This document shows, piece by piece, positions 43,538 through 54,052 of a stretch of 64,000 nt of DNA (position 1 is the first letter of the stretch; each line of letters starts with the position of its first letter). Source of the DNA: Cyclaneusma minus (taxonomy: Eukaryota; Ascomycota; Leotiomycetes; Marthamycetales; Marthamycetaceae); the NCBI GenBank assembly GCA_037179335.1, contig JAKZHN010000008.1, positions 744,001 through 808,000 on the forward strand. The letters run 5' to 3'. Below the pieces are notes generated by a model, which worked only from the letters and a program-made list of their open reading frames with translations, did no database searches and had not been told where the DNA came from. The position numbers were made by a program, and so were the translations under genes.

Positions 43538-46500
43538 TTATTTATCAACCGCAGAATTCTCGAAATACCCACTCGCACCATCTTTCTCCCTAACAGCCAA
43601 ACCCAGCGCTTTGCCTCCTCCGGGACTTCTATTGCTGCTGGTCCTCGACTCACTACTCCCACTATCCGAAGCTCCCGAGGAAATGCTCTCCGACAGTTCT
43701 CGACGAGGAGGCACCTGTAAATTCTGCATTCGCGAGCCCTCAAACATGAAGCTCTTGCTCTGCAGGCTCGGCGAACTTCGCACATCCACCATCGTTAGTG
43801 CCTCCCGCAGGGTCGCCCCGCTCTCATCCAGCGCTGTCAAGAATCTTGCAAGTTCTTTACACAGCTCCCAATCGCCCTCGTCTTTCGCTCTCCCCAGCAA
43901 TCTCACTAGTTGTTCGGAGCTGGAACTTAGCTCTTCGAACGTATGAAGAACTAACAGATAGCCTCCTGCGGTTTTTAAAGCGCCTTTCTGGAGAGACTCT
44001 TCGAAGAGTTCTTGGGGTGGTGGGAGGTAGGCGAAGAGAGTTCGCCAGGAGCGGACTTCGGTTTTGCGAGTGCATTGCACCACTATGTCGAGATATTGGG
44101 GGAAGGATGATAGGAATGAGAGCACGGAAGGTAGGAGAGCTGTGTCTGGAGAGGGCGTCGTGTCCACCTCTTCGTCTAGTACGTCATGCAGAAGAACCTC
44201 CAAGGCGTGAGCGAAGTAAGTCAGGTTTTGATACTGTTGCGCTAGATGGAGCGCGGCAGGTGAGTCATATCGTGAGAGATGGAATTTGAGTAGAGGTGGA
44301 ATAAATAGATGCGTCTAGATATGGAGTTAGCAAATAGACTGTGAAAGATATTCGCTCAAACATACCCTGATGGCGACTCTAAATAAAGCAAATCCCATGT
44401 CTCTTCGCTGGACAAGTTCTGGCTCGACACCGAGCAGTATGCCTTTACCGATCAAGACGGATGATGGGTAGAAATCCAGAGATATGGCGACGGGAATCGG
44501 GAGCTCGCGATTGGCTTCGACAGGGGCTGATTGGAGGACCTCGTGTATGTCTACCCACACTTTCATATCATTTCCATCAAACATCCATAAAGAATCCCGA
44601 AGGCCTTGAGCCCCGTCTATGCCACCCGCGGGCCTGGCGATTTCAGACGCTGACCCATTCTCGGTGCCTTGTATCATCTGCAGAGGTTGGTCTCGAGTAA
44701 GTACGTAGTACTCGATGTTATGAGCAATAATGCGCATGTCGTACTTGAGATTGTTCTCCTCGTTGATGGAGGGTTGTAACAACACCAAGTTTCCATCTAC
44801 CAGGAACAAAACGGCCGCAACCGAGACATCCTGCGATGGATCTCCTTCGAGTCGCTGCTCCTCTGGTAGGATCCAGCTGAGACCCCTTACTCTGGCAGGA
44901 GACCTCACAATACCGTTGAATGCTATCTGTCCGACTGGCACCAGCTGGACAGACTCTCCAACTGCCGTGAAAATATAATGGTAGAGAATATTGTCATAGG
45001 TGTAGACCAGGAGGGAGTCGTCGCCGGACTGTGCTATGAGTACGACTGGCGCAGGCAAGTCCTCGACGTGCGATATCACGTTGTTGTCCAAGGCAGCTTC
45101 ACGTGAGAACAGACGCAGCTGGTAAGAATTATCTGCTTCTACCGCAGCAACGAGAATGTGCTGATACCAGCACATACCGCCTCGTACGAGAAAAGAATTC
45201 TCCATATTCTCGTTCACGAAAGTCTTCCATCGTCCGCTAGATAGGCTGTAGTGAGCAAGACCTCGGCGTCCAGCAACAGCAACATATCTTCCCTCAGGGG
45301 ATATCACAGCACATCGCATTGGCCACTGGTCTACCAGGTAGCTCGACGGAATTTGCGCATTATGCCATAACGATGCTTCAGCTGAGATTGTTGTGAGATC
45401 AGGTAGGTCGTAACCGCGGTAGACCATGAGGCTGGACTTTGTAAGGAGCAAAGTCCTGGAAATGTTGGCGGAGCTAAAGGACCCCGTCACGGCACTCCGG
45501 GCCATTTCAAGGACCCAGATGCGGGTGTCTCCTTTTCCGATAAGGAGAAGCTCGGAACCGCCGCCTATCCATATTCCTTCGGACACGCCAGTAAGCCAGC
45601 CCTCGTGATTGACATCGGAGATATTTTGGTTCGAGACGAAGCTATTGCTTCCAGGTTTGCCAAAGACGCTCCAGGTCGCCCACCCGTTTTCATAGCCGGC
45701 AAAAAGACAATAGCCATCTGGAGAGTAGTTCAGGAATGTCAACTTCCCGGAAGTCGAGGCGGAAACTGGAAGTGTTTGTTTGTGTGATAACGGGATGTTT
45801 CCAACGTAATCCTTTGCGTTATACACATGTATGCTGCCATCTGAGCAGCCAACCGCGATGAGAGAAAAACGGGCATTGATGGCAGCTTTGATTCCATTTG
45901 AATTAGGATCTGTAGGGGAATGGAAGCAATATCCTCTAAATAGCTTCTTCGAGGACTCCGGCTCCTTGGATTCCAGGGCGCGTTGTACGGCATAAGCGCA
46001 ACCGTCATCGGTTATCCAAGTAAAGAGGTTCATAGGGCGATCGTGGATCATTTCGACGATCTTGGTTTTTTTGTTCACCCAGCCCATTCGGCTTAACAGT
46101 TCGGTTCGCGTCTGGTTCCCGGCTTTATCGGGGGTCCATCGGATACATTGGACAGCCGGAGGCTTTTGTGTCGCAACTACGAGCTCGTCATCTAGAGCGA
46201 GCGCTCTTTCGATGCCAGCATCGATCCTTATAACCATTCGAAACTTGATGCTGACCTCTCGCACCCCGCCTCCTTCCCCGGCGCCCCAAAGTATCCTGTC
46301 ACCGCCATAATTCTTGAAGCCGCTGAAGCTGCCTTGTCGTGTCTTTTGGCCGTTTGCGCGATTATCGAAATTCGGCTTGTATACACGGGCGTCAGGATCG
46401 CTTGCCAGCGAATATGTAATTAAATAGCCGTGTGTGGTCTGGACCACAAAAATAGCAGAATCCGGTCGGACAAGTAGGCCGGTGTTGGGACCGTATGTGT

Positions 46501-47009
46501 GTAAGGAGGATGGTGACCGCAGAACAGCAGCCAGTACAGCAGTTGGCTAGCACATATCAGCGACAAATTTCGCAGAGAAAGATAGATCAGGGTCTGACCT
46601 TAGTCTGCCATATGGTCAACGTCGAATTCGTAATGGTAGCAAAGAGGTGCCCAGCACGAGAAAGCTTGATGGAGAGAATGGGCTCTTTATCCGGGTCTCG
46701 ACTCGCAGAATTTATCGAAGCACCCAGATCTCCAAGTGACCTCGCTGATAAGTGATGATGGCCATCCTGCTCAACGGGTCTGATGCCAGGGGTCCTAGGT
46801 GTTTTGGGGGGGTCCGAGAAGACGTCCGGCGACGTTCTTCCGTCCTCCTGGTCTCCGCCTGAAATGGTACTCGGCGCATTGACTAACGAGCCGCTGCCCT
46901 CAGTCGTCTCTCTCGACTCGGCGTCATCGTCGGATTCTAGGGTGTGGCCTCTCGGCGCATTGCTGGTGCTAGCTGCGTATATCCGGGGAGCTCCAATGGG
47001 CCAGTACAT
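43538..47009 (-). CDS. RIC1: Ric1, subunit of the Ypt6/Rab6 exchange factor
   Basis: Three exons, 46599-47009, 44366-46546 and 43538-44314, give 1122 aa. The start is the ATG giving MYWPIGAPRIYA, the conserved N-terminus of Ric1 proteins. The N-terminal two thirds form WD-like propeller sheets (WQTKPTAVLAAVLRS joined across intron 1). The C-terminal part is the RIC1 domain (FIPPLLKFHLSRYDSPAALHLA...), with a Ser/Gly-rich tail. Ric1 with Rgp1 activates Ypt6/Rab6 for endosome-to-Golgi retrieval. Intron 1 has a weak GTCAGA donor with a CTAG acceptor. A His/Asp/Pro-rich insert (about 20-90) lies in the first propeller region. It is divergent from THOC3. Confidence 0.92.
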
Positions 47010-47640
47010 GGCTGAGGACCGCCACAAAGGGCTTCATTCGGGGAGCGTTACGACGGAGGGGATGTCGCAGATTCGTGGATGAGCATTGTCGGCTCCCTCG
47101 CTCCTGTGTTCACATGGGAGAAGAGCCGCATTGGTGTGGTCGATTATCCGTGGTTATGGAGCTCTACTAGAGCCTCGCGCCAGGCCTGATGCGTGCAGTA
47201 GTGAGGTGAAGCTTAAGTCCGTGTACGCCCGGGCCGCTTTAACTGTACTCGAGTTTCTGGCCTAAGGACTGCATTCCATTGATGGTCCTCGCTGCTCTCA
47301 ATCACGACCTTCAAGTCCAGAGTCGAATATTGCGCTGGTATGAATATATCGTAGCAGCTTCAATTTTCAAGGTTCGAAGGCGGCTAATCTTGAATTAGGT
47401 TTTCCCGCTAAGCTTGACTTCACAAACTGCCTGCTGCAGAGACGGGTCGCCAAACGCCAAACGCCATGACGAGCGTCTTGACTGCGCTCTACTAACCGCA
47501 ATTCCAGCGCAGAAAACCACCCGCTGCTTACAATTCGTGGTCGATTTGCGCTGACAGCTTACATATAGCGTCGAACTCCTCTACTCCAGCCCAGGACCCT
47601 GATCATCTGACATCTCACGTGCCAGATCACGCGATACAAG
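47010..47640. other. Divergent promoter region, RIC1 / THOC3
   Basis: 631 bases; no gene is supported and no repeat was noticed. Confidence 0.6.
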
Positions 47641-48933
47641 ATGGCGCCATTACGAACTCGTCAGGTTGTGTCGAAGGAGCGTTTCTCACAGCATTTCGGC
47701 TCCCAGAAGACGCAGAGCTATCATGATCCTGCAGCTCCTCGCGGTGTGTCGAACCACGCGTACGTGCTTTCCCTCTTTCTTCTCCTTGCCGCGTCCCTAC
47801 CCTATGGTGTTTGCTACTTTGGTGCGGAAGCCTATATTGTCTGGTGTTTCTTGGGTATCCTTTCCTTCTCCAGCGCTCCTTAGTTCTTTACCATTTCATC
47901 TACGGGGTTTCTTCCTGCTTGTACAGTCGTCTATAGGTATAGACCTTTGGAAAGAAAACGTAGGCTTCATTGTATCCACTCCTTTCCCTTTCATATCACT
48001 CTCATCCGACACGTATAAGAATCGGCAAGCTAACCACCTCCCAGTCTCCGCACAATGGACTGGAACCCTCTTGGTACATTCATTGCCGTAGCATCCGACC
48101 GTACCATCCGTGTCTGGAACCCCGAACGCCCCAACGTCAAGCAATCCACCGAGCTCAAAGGTCACACCGCCAACATCGAGAAAGTAGCCTTCAACCCCAT
48201 CAAAGAGGCCGAGCTCTGCAGCCTCAGCAGCGATGGTGTTGTACGCTTCTGGGACCACCGCACCAAGACCTGCGTCAACGAAATTAAAGGCCTCGGCCAC
48301 GCCTTCACTCTCGGCTGGGCTCCTGACGGTAACTCGCTCGTCGTCGGTGACAAGTCAGACAAAATCTATGTCATTGACCAGCGCAACACCGGACCGGAAC
48401 TCACTGCCACTCATCCGCAAGATATCCAGACGAACGAGTTCGCGTTTTGCTGGAGCAGTAACAAGATTTTCTTAACGACTGGAACTGGCCACACGAAGCT
48501 GCTTAACTACCCCGATTTTACGCCCCTGATCAAGCGGCCCTGGGAATCCAAGCCCTTCTCGCTCAACGGCCACACGTCCGCCTGCCTCAGTGTTGCCATG
48601 GCGCCTACCGGCCGCTATCTTGCAACCGGCGGATCAGACTCCATCATCGCTCTCTGGGACACCACGGATTGGATCTGTCAGCGCACATTGGCAGGCATGG
48701 TAGGCCCAGTCCGCAGCATCAGCTTCTCGTTCGACGGTAGCTACATCGTGGGCGGCAGCGATGAGGGCGAGAGCTTGGAGATTGTTCATGTGGAGACGGG
48801 AGAGCCGGTGCATACAGTCAAGACAGCCACCCCGTGTCCGATCGTGGCCTGGCATCCGCGAATGTACCATTTGGCTTTTGCTGACCTGCAGGGCTTGAAG
48901 ATTGCGGGCATTGATCCGGATAGGAGATACTAG
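47641..48933 (+). CDS. THO complex subunit THOC3 (Tex1-like WD40 protein)
   Basis: Two exons, 47641-47759 and 48045-48933, give 335 aa. The short first exon encodes the SKERFSQHFGS segment conserved at the N-terminus of fungal THOC3. After a 285-nt intron the protein is a seven-blade WD40 propeller: MDWNPLGTFIAVASDRTIRVW, LKGHTANIEKVAFNP, GVVRFWDHRT, NGHTSACLSVAMAPTGRYLATGGSDS and so on. THOC3/Tex1 is part of THO/TREX, which couples transcription to mRNA export in the nucleus. The exon 1 splice site is chosen by frame and by the conserved RTMDWNPLG start of blade one. Confidence 0.9.
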
Positions 48934-49728
48934 GGGGATACGGCTGGGATGCGTAGCACGGAGGCCACCTAGAATATCCACAATCACTAAGAATTGAATT
49001 GAGATTTGAGCAACGGTGGTGATAATTGGGCCTGCCATCCGAACCAAAATACGACAGATCGCCAGTTCGCGAGAGAAACTCTCGATGCGTGAACAACCAG
49101 TCGTCCTGAAATATAGTAATTGGAATATTGAATTCAATCCAAGTAATTCGGAATATTTTCGAATAGTACGAACATTGAGCATCGGTCGTTATAATTGGGA
49201 CCGGCATCCAAACTAGAATACGACAAATCGCCGGTTTGCGAGAGAAAGCTTTTGAATTTGATCAGTGAAAAACCAGTCGTTCTGAAATGTAACATCTCAT
49301 GAGTGGAAATACCAGCCAGCCCGGCACTTATATGTCTATTTCGCTTTAATGTGAATCAAAGGAATAAGAGCAATAGTGAGCACCGGTCGGCTTTGTTACA
49401 TGTATATTGTAAATATATTCTAGCCCTGGCCCCTACGTCAGAATCATAAAATTCATCAAGTAATCTTTGGGTCCGCCACGCACAAGAAAAGAGCGGCCCA
49501 ACAACCCGACCAGACGTGCTCGTAAACATGAATGCGTGGAACACTTTGCTAATAGGGGACGGCTGAACGTCAAAGGCGGTCAATCCGCTATCCAATCAGA
49601 GACAGCCGTGGATTCGGAACATCAAGCCCCAAGCTCCCTTCCAAATTCATGAATCGCGAAGTCATCCCCAAAGCAATCGGCCAACTCCAGTCTCACTCCA
49701 CACTTCTACAGAATTGTCTCTGCCCAAC
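48934..49728. other. Intergenic with an imperfect duplication
   Basis: The region holds the repeated block at 49005-49291. The right part is the promoter and leader of the Cus2-like gene. No gene is supported. Confidence 0.6.
49005..49291. repeat. Diverged direct repeat, about 115-bp units
   Basis: Copy A (about 49005-49116) and copy B (about 49175-49291) share blocks such as ATAATTGGG, TACGACA, ATCGCC, GCGAGAGAAA and AACCAGTCGT in the same order. Many differences are C/T or G/A changes. The spacer holds two AGTAATT(C/-)GGAATATT motifs (49115-49129 and 49142-49157), linking this locus to the other motif clusters. Confidence 0.7.
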
Positions 49729-51001
49729 ATGGCGGCGCAAGCAGAGCAAGTTTCACCCTTTCCTACAGATCCATCAGAATTCGACGCTGATGACCGCATC
49801 TCCTTCTCCAAGCTCGACAACAAGTTCCTGCTGGTACAAGACGATGGCTCCGAGTTTGAATTTGACGATGCGCTCAAGCGCTGGGTTCCTGTGCTCGATG
49901 AAACACTGCTGGAGCAACAACAGAAAGCGTATGCTGTGAGCGGCGTGGATGAGAATGAGCCTGTGACAGCGGCCAAAAAGAAGAGGAAGAAGGAATACGT
50001 CAATGGAGAGGATGTAAGTTCAGCCTGCTGCGCGTCTGTTCTTTCTTCACAAGATTTGTAGTCGCGAAGCTGAGGTGTGCTCATGGCGACCTATAATGTT
50101 ATACATTGTCGAAATCATGTCTAATCCTCGGTCTTAGGACAACGGACGCACCGCAAAACCAGCCAAGAAACCGAAATCCAATCCCCAACCACGACAAAAC
50201 ACCGCTGTCTACGTCACCGGCCTCCCCCTAGACGTAACAGTCGAAGAAGTAGCCGACGTCTTCTCCAAAAAGTGCGGAGTCATCGCCGAAGAAATCGACA
50301 GCGGCAAGCCACGAATCAAGCTCTACACCGACGCCAAAGGCAACTTCAAAGGCGACGCACTCATCGTCTTCTTCAAACCACCCTCCGTCGACATGGCCAT
50401 CATGCTTCTGGACGACACCGATTTCCGCATCACAGCACTCGGCGGCAGCGGCAAAATGCGCGTCATGGCTGCAGATTCTAGCTACAAGAAAGTGCAGAAT
50501 TACGATGATGCGCCTAGCAATGGAGCTGCTGCGGAGGTTAAGGAGAAGCCGAAGACGAGCATGAAGGATAAGCAGAAGATTATCAAGAAGACGCAGAAAC
50601 TGGATGCGCGCCTGGCGGACTGGGATGATGATGAGCCGTCGGCTTTACAGGAGACCAGCTCGAGGTGGGATAAGGTGGTTATTCTGAAACACATGTTTAC
50701 GTTGCAGGAATTGGAGGAGGACCCGGCTGCTATACTGGATATCAAGGAGGACATACGGGAGGAGTGTGCTAAATTGGGTGAAGTGACAAATGTGGTGCTG
50801 TTTGATCTGGAGGAAGAGGGGATTGCGAGCGTCCGGTTTGCGAATGCGGAGTCGGCGAGGGCGTGTGTCAACTTGATGGATGGGAGGAGTTTTGCGGGAC
50901 AGAAGGTCGAAGCGTATGTCAGTGATGGAAAGGAGCAGTTTAAGAAGTCAAAGAAGAAGAGGGATGAAGAGGGGAAGGACGAGGATGAGGATGATCATTG
51001 A
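49729..51001 (+). CDS. TatSF1/Cus2-like splicing factor
   Basis: Two exons, 49729-50013 and 50138-51001, give 382 aa; the first in-frame ATG is 49729. The N-terminal part has the NKFLLVQDDGSEFEFDDALKRW segment typical of the family, followed by a basic KKKRKK patch. RRM1 spans about 115-205 (TAVYVTGLPLDVTVEEV). The second domain, about 265-355, is a U2AF-homology type RRM (RWDKVVILKHMFTLQELEED, then an acidic helix and RSFAGQKVEAYV). Homologues bind Prp11 and SF3b155 and help U2 snRNP fold in pre-mRNA splicing. The tail is Lys/Glu/Asp-rich. It acts in the nucleus. Confidence 0.92.
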
Positions 51002-51567
51002 GCTAGGCTTGGTGATTGCGAATTTGGAGAAGGGCTACGATCGACTGGAAGTGGTGTTTACTATACCCTGCATAGAGGATACAAGGAGTCTGCCCTGGAC
51101 AGGGCCAGGGGTGGGTAAAAATTATGGAGTATGTAAGGTATTCATGGACACGGCGCTCTTGGGCGGAAATGGGGTTGATTTTGTTGAAAGGCTAAGAGCA
51201 TGATATGACGGGCCGACCCTCGAGCACGTTATCGCTACAAGCGCATTCAGATTCCTAGCAATTTTCTAAGAAAATGTTCAACCACTCGCTCCTCAGAAGG
51301 CACTGAATATCACCAACCACCAATAGTTATAGGTAGTTCAACTCTCTCCCTAGTGATCTGCAGCTGGTCATGATTCATCCAGTTGGTCATAGACTTGGCC
51401 ATGCACTTTCTTCCCCGAGGTCCAAGTCAAAAGTATCTCATGCCCAGGAGCTTGTCCCGCACGAGTCATTATAAAATATTATTTCCCTGCAGTCTTTGGA
51501 AAAATATAAAATGAAAATATCAGAGTGGTCTGGCTCCTTTATGCGAATCGAAGTCTGCAAAAATAAC
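51002..51567. other. Intergenic, 3' flank of the Cus2-like gene
   Basis: No gene is supported. The region ends at the Pol III terminator of the initiator tRNA. Confidence 0.6.
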
Positions 51568-51574
51568 AAAAAAA
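51568..51574 (-). terminator. Pol III terminator (T7)
   Basis: Seven consecutive A on the plus strand, i.e. TTTTTTT nine bases after the tRNA 3' end on the minus strand. This is the usual RNA polymerase III stop. Confidence 0.8.
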
Positions 51575-51582
51575 TCGGCATT

Positions 51583-51654
51583 TAGCAACACCCCGTTTCG
51601 ATCGGGGGCCCTCCGGGTTATGAGCCCGGCGCGCTTCCGCTGCGCCATGTTGCT
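51583..51654 (-). tRNA. Initiator tRNA-Met (CAT)
   Basis: 72 nt fold into a full cloverleaf: acceptor AGCAACA/TGTTGCT, D arm GCGC-AGCGGAA-GCGC, anticodon arm CCGGG-CTCATAA-CCCGG with anticodon CAT at 51620-51622, and T arm CCCCG-ATCGAAA-CGGGG. No intron; CCA is not encoded. Three marks identify the eukaryotic initiator rather than the elongator: an A1-U72 first pair, a T loop beginning with A (ATCGAAA instead of TTC), and three G-C pairs flanking the anticodon loop. It delivers the first Met to the 40S subunit with eIF2. Confidence 0.95.
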
Positions 51655-52212
51655 TTTTGCTCCATGTTTGATGAGATTTGGCCAGGATTTTTGGGGTTAT
51701 CATCTGGCTGGTCACACTTGCCTTTTCGAAATCTGATCTGCAACCTGCCTTTTCGGGAACGACTTCAAAGTTCGAGAATATCAGCGATTGGTTATTCACG
51801 AATATTTTAAAAACTTGTCAGATCAGCCAGTCTCAATTATACTATTTGCAGGCCTTTTTCTTTATTTAAGAATCATTGTGGCTGGATCCCCCACGGTGGC
51901 AAGCGAGCAACGACACAGCTCTTTCCCGACAGCGCCTAGATTGGCAAGCCGACTGTCCCAAGTAAAAGTTTAAAGTTTGCGACACTGACATAGTCGTGGT
52001 TTCCTTGGTACAAGGCTGAGAGTCAGGACAGGTTTGTGGCTGAACCTAAAAGCACAAAGTCAATCAGACAGCCGCCTTTCCTTCCACACATCTACAAAAC
52101 TAAGTTAAACTCCCGCACAAAGTTTCCTATTTGCCCTTCAAGCGCTTGACGTCTTGATTCGGTCTCCTCACCTATTTGCCTTTCAAGCACGCCTTGATTC
52201 AGTCTCCTCAAC
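51655..52212. other. Intergenic, tRNA upstream and PLC-like leader
   Basis: No gene is supported. The last 85 bases contain a tandem duplication in the leader of the next gene, listed separately. Confidence 0.6.
52126..52210 (+). repeat. Tandem duplication in a 5' leader ending at the ATG
   Basis: Units 52126-52170 (45 bases) and 52171-52210 (40 bases) both begin CCTATTTGCC and end TCTCCTCA. They differ mainly by a five-base deletion and a few substitutions. The second unit ends two bases before the ATG at 52213. Confidence 0.85.
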
Positions 52213-53673
52213 ATGTCGCATCTCACGATTCGCAACCTGACCTCAACTCCAACAGAGCTGAAGCTCATAGAGCGTTACGAAGCTCCGACAGTCGAGGAAA
52301 GGATTGAAGGAGGCCTGGCAAATCTCACCAACCTCACAAGGAGGTTCTCGTTTCGACTCGGCAATGCTTGCTCGAACGCGCCTTCTCTTTCAGCGTATCA
52401 GCTTGCATCTCATACCGAAAGCTTCAGCCACGAAGATGTGTCGGTACCCATTGAGCCATTCGAGACAAAGGTCACCGAGATCAAGGCTACAGAGAAGGAC
52501 CTAAAACATATCACCCGTCTTACATTCGAAACGGAGGGACAGAGATACCGTCTGGACACACCAGTTCCCTCGGATCGATCTGTCGTTCTGACTGCACTGT
52601 CTCCCAATCCCAAGTTCCAGTACACCGCCGTCTACGTCCCGAAGCTCGCCTGCCTCGCCCTCTACTCTTCAGCAAGTCTCGAATCATGGATGAGCCAACT
52701 GAAGAACGAATCCCCCCTCTCTGCACTCTCCATCCCCGGTACACACAACTCACCCACCTACCATATCGCACTCCCCTCAGTCCGCTGCCAGGCCGTCTCT
52801 GTCCGTGATCAACTCGCCAACGGCGTCCGCTTCCTCGACATCCGCGTCCAACCTGAGTCTCCCGATGACCCCTCCAAAGATTGTCTCATCCTCGTTCACT
52901 CCGCTTTCCCTGTTTCCCTCACCGGAAACAAGTACTTCCGCCGCGACGTCCTCCATGACATTGACGCCTTTCTCACCAAGAACCCTTCTGAAACTATCAT
53001 CATGTCTTTGAAGCGCGAAGGCGTAGGCAAAGCCACTGATGAACAACTCTGCACCATCCTACACACCCACTACACCTCCGCCCACCCAGAACGCTGGTTT
53101 ACCGAGCCCCGAATCCCCACCCTTGGAGAAGCGCGTGGTAAAATCGTGCTAATTAGACGATTTCATGTCACCCCCGACTTGAAAGACTTCGGCATCAACG
53201 CCTCCTCCTGGCCCGACAACTGCGCCGACGGCACCTGCAGCTCAGGCGAGATCCGTGTCCAAGATTTCTACGAAATATCCGAATCCGAGAACATCGCCAA
53301 GAAAATCGCACTTGCAGAATCACAACTCGCACGAGCTGCCGAATGCGTTTGCGTACTACCTCAAACTTCCGAGGAAGCAGCACACTTGAATGCACCGCCG
53401 AAACCACAGATGCCGTTTTTCATCAACTTTCTGAGCGCGAGCAATTTCTGGAGCGCAAAGTGCTGGCCGGATCGCATTGCGGCGAAAGTGAATCCGCACA
53501 TTGTGGAGTTTTTGTGTACGAAGCATAACGTGAAGGAGGGGAAGGCGTGTGGGGATGGGGGGACGGGAATTGTGGTTTGTGATTGGGTGGGATATAATGG
53601 GGATTGGGATTTGGTGAGGTGTATTGTGGGGATGAATGCGAAGCTGGAATTGAGGGAAAAGGAGGCAAAATAG
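52213..53673 (+). CDS. PI-PLC X-domain (PLC-like phosphodiesterase) protein
   Basis: A single-exon gene of 486 aa. The N-terminal about 140 residues form a beta-rich domain with no family I recognise. The rest is a PLC-like TIM barrel: the catalytic-type SIPGTHNS motif (about 174), GVRFLDIRV (about 204), a second His in LVHSAFPV (about 232), and NPSETIIMSLKRE. This matches the bacterial-type PI-PLC X family, which cleaves phosphoinositide or GPI head groups without calcium. No signal peptide is visible, so it is probably intracellular. The two active-site His positions are present, suggesting an active enzyme, but the substrate is not predictable. Confidence 0.87.
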   Translation: MSHLTIRNLTSTPTELKLIERYEAPTVEERIEGGLANLTNLTRRFSFRLGNACSNAPSLSAYQLASHTESFSHEDVSVPIEPFETKVTEIKATEKDLKHITRLTFETEGQRYRLDTPVPSDRSVVLTALSPNPKFQYTAVYVPKLACLALYSSASLESWMSQLKNESPLSALSIPGTHNSPTYHIALPSVRCQAVSVRDQLANGVRFLDIRVQPESPDDPSKDCLILVHSAFPVSLTGNKYFRRDVLHDIDAFLTKNPSETIIMSLKREGVGKATDEQLCTILHTHYTSAHPERWFTEPRIPTLGEARGKIVLIRRFHVTPDLKDFGINASSWPDNCADGTCSSGEIRVQDFYEISESENIAKKIALAESQLARAAECVCVLPQTSEEAAHLNAPPKPQMPFFINFLSASNFWSAKCWPDRIAAKVNPHIVEFLCTKHNVKEGKACGDGGTGIVVCDWVGYNGDWDLVRCIVGMNAKLELREKEAK

Positions 53674-54052
53674 GGTTATATTTCAGGAGTCGCTAAGGGA
53701 ATAGCAGCTGGTGGGTACACAGCGCATGGATGGGACGAGGTCTGCGGAGTTACTCCGAGGAAAGGATACCAACTGGGAGCGTGAATTCGAGGCGGAATAG
53801 TCTTTCATGATCGCCTGGGGAGTTACTTCGAAGAAGATAGCATGGCATTCGGGAGCGAGAATTCAAGACGAAACAGCGTCTCCTTGATCATTTGGGGAGT
53901 TACCCTGAGGAAAGGGATACTCATGATAACTGAGGACGAAATAATGGTTTCACGATCGTCGATGTCCTTATACTACAGCATAAGTAGTACATAACGGGCC
54001 TAATGAATACATTTTGCTATGCGTTACCAGCATTCTTGTCCCCTGTCTTTTC
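53674..54052. other. Intergenic with a degenerate tandem repeat
   Basis: Between the PLC-like gene and uL10m (convergent). It is largely made of the three-unit repeat at 53746-53963; no gene is supported. Confidence 0.6.
53746..53963. repeat. Three-copy degenerate tandem repeat, about 73 bp
   Basis: Units start with GGAGTTAC at 53746, 53819 and 53896. They share blocks such as GAGGAAAGG, GGGAGCG, GAATTC, GACGAAA/GGCGGAA and GATC. Lengths are 73, 77 and about 68 bases. It resembles an ageing minisatellite, and no relation to the other repeats in the window was seen. Confidence 0.75.
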
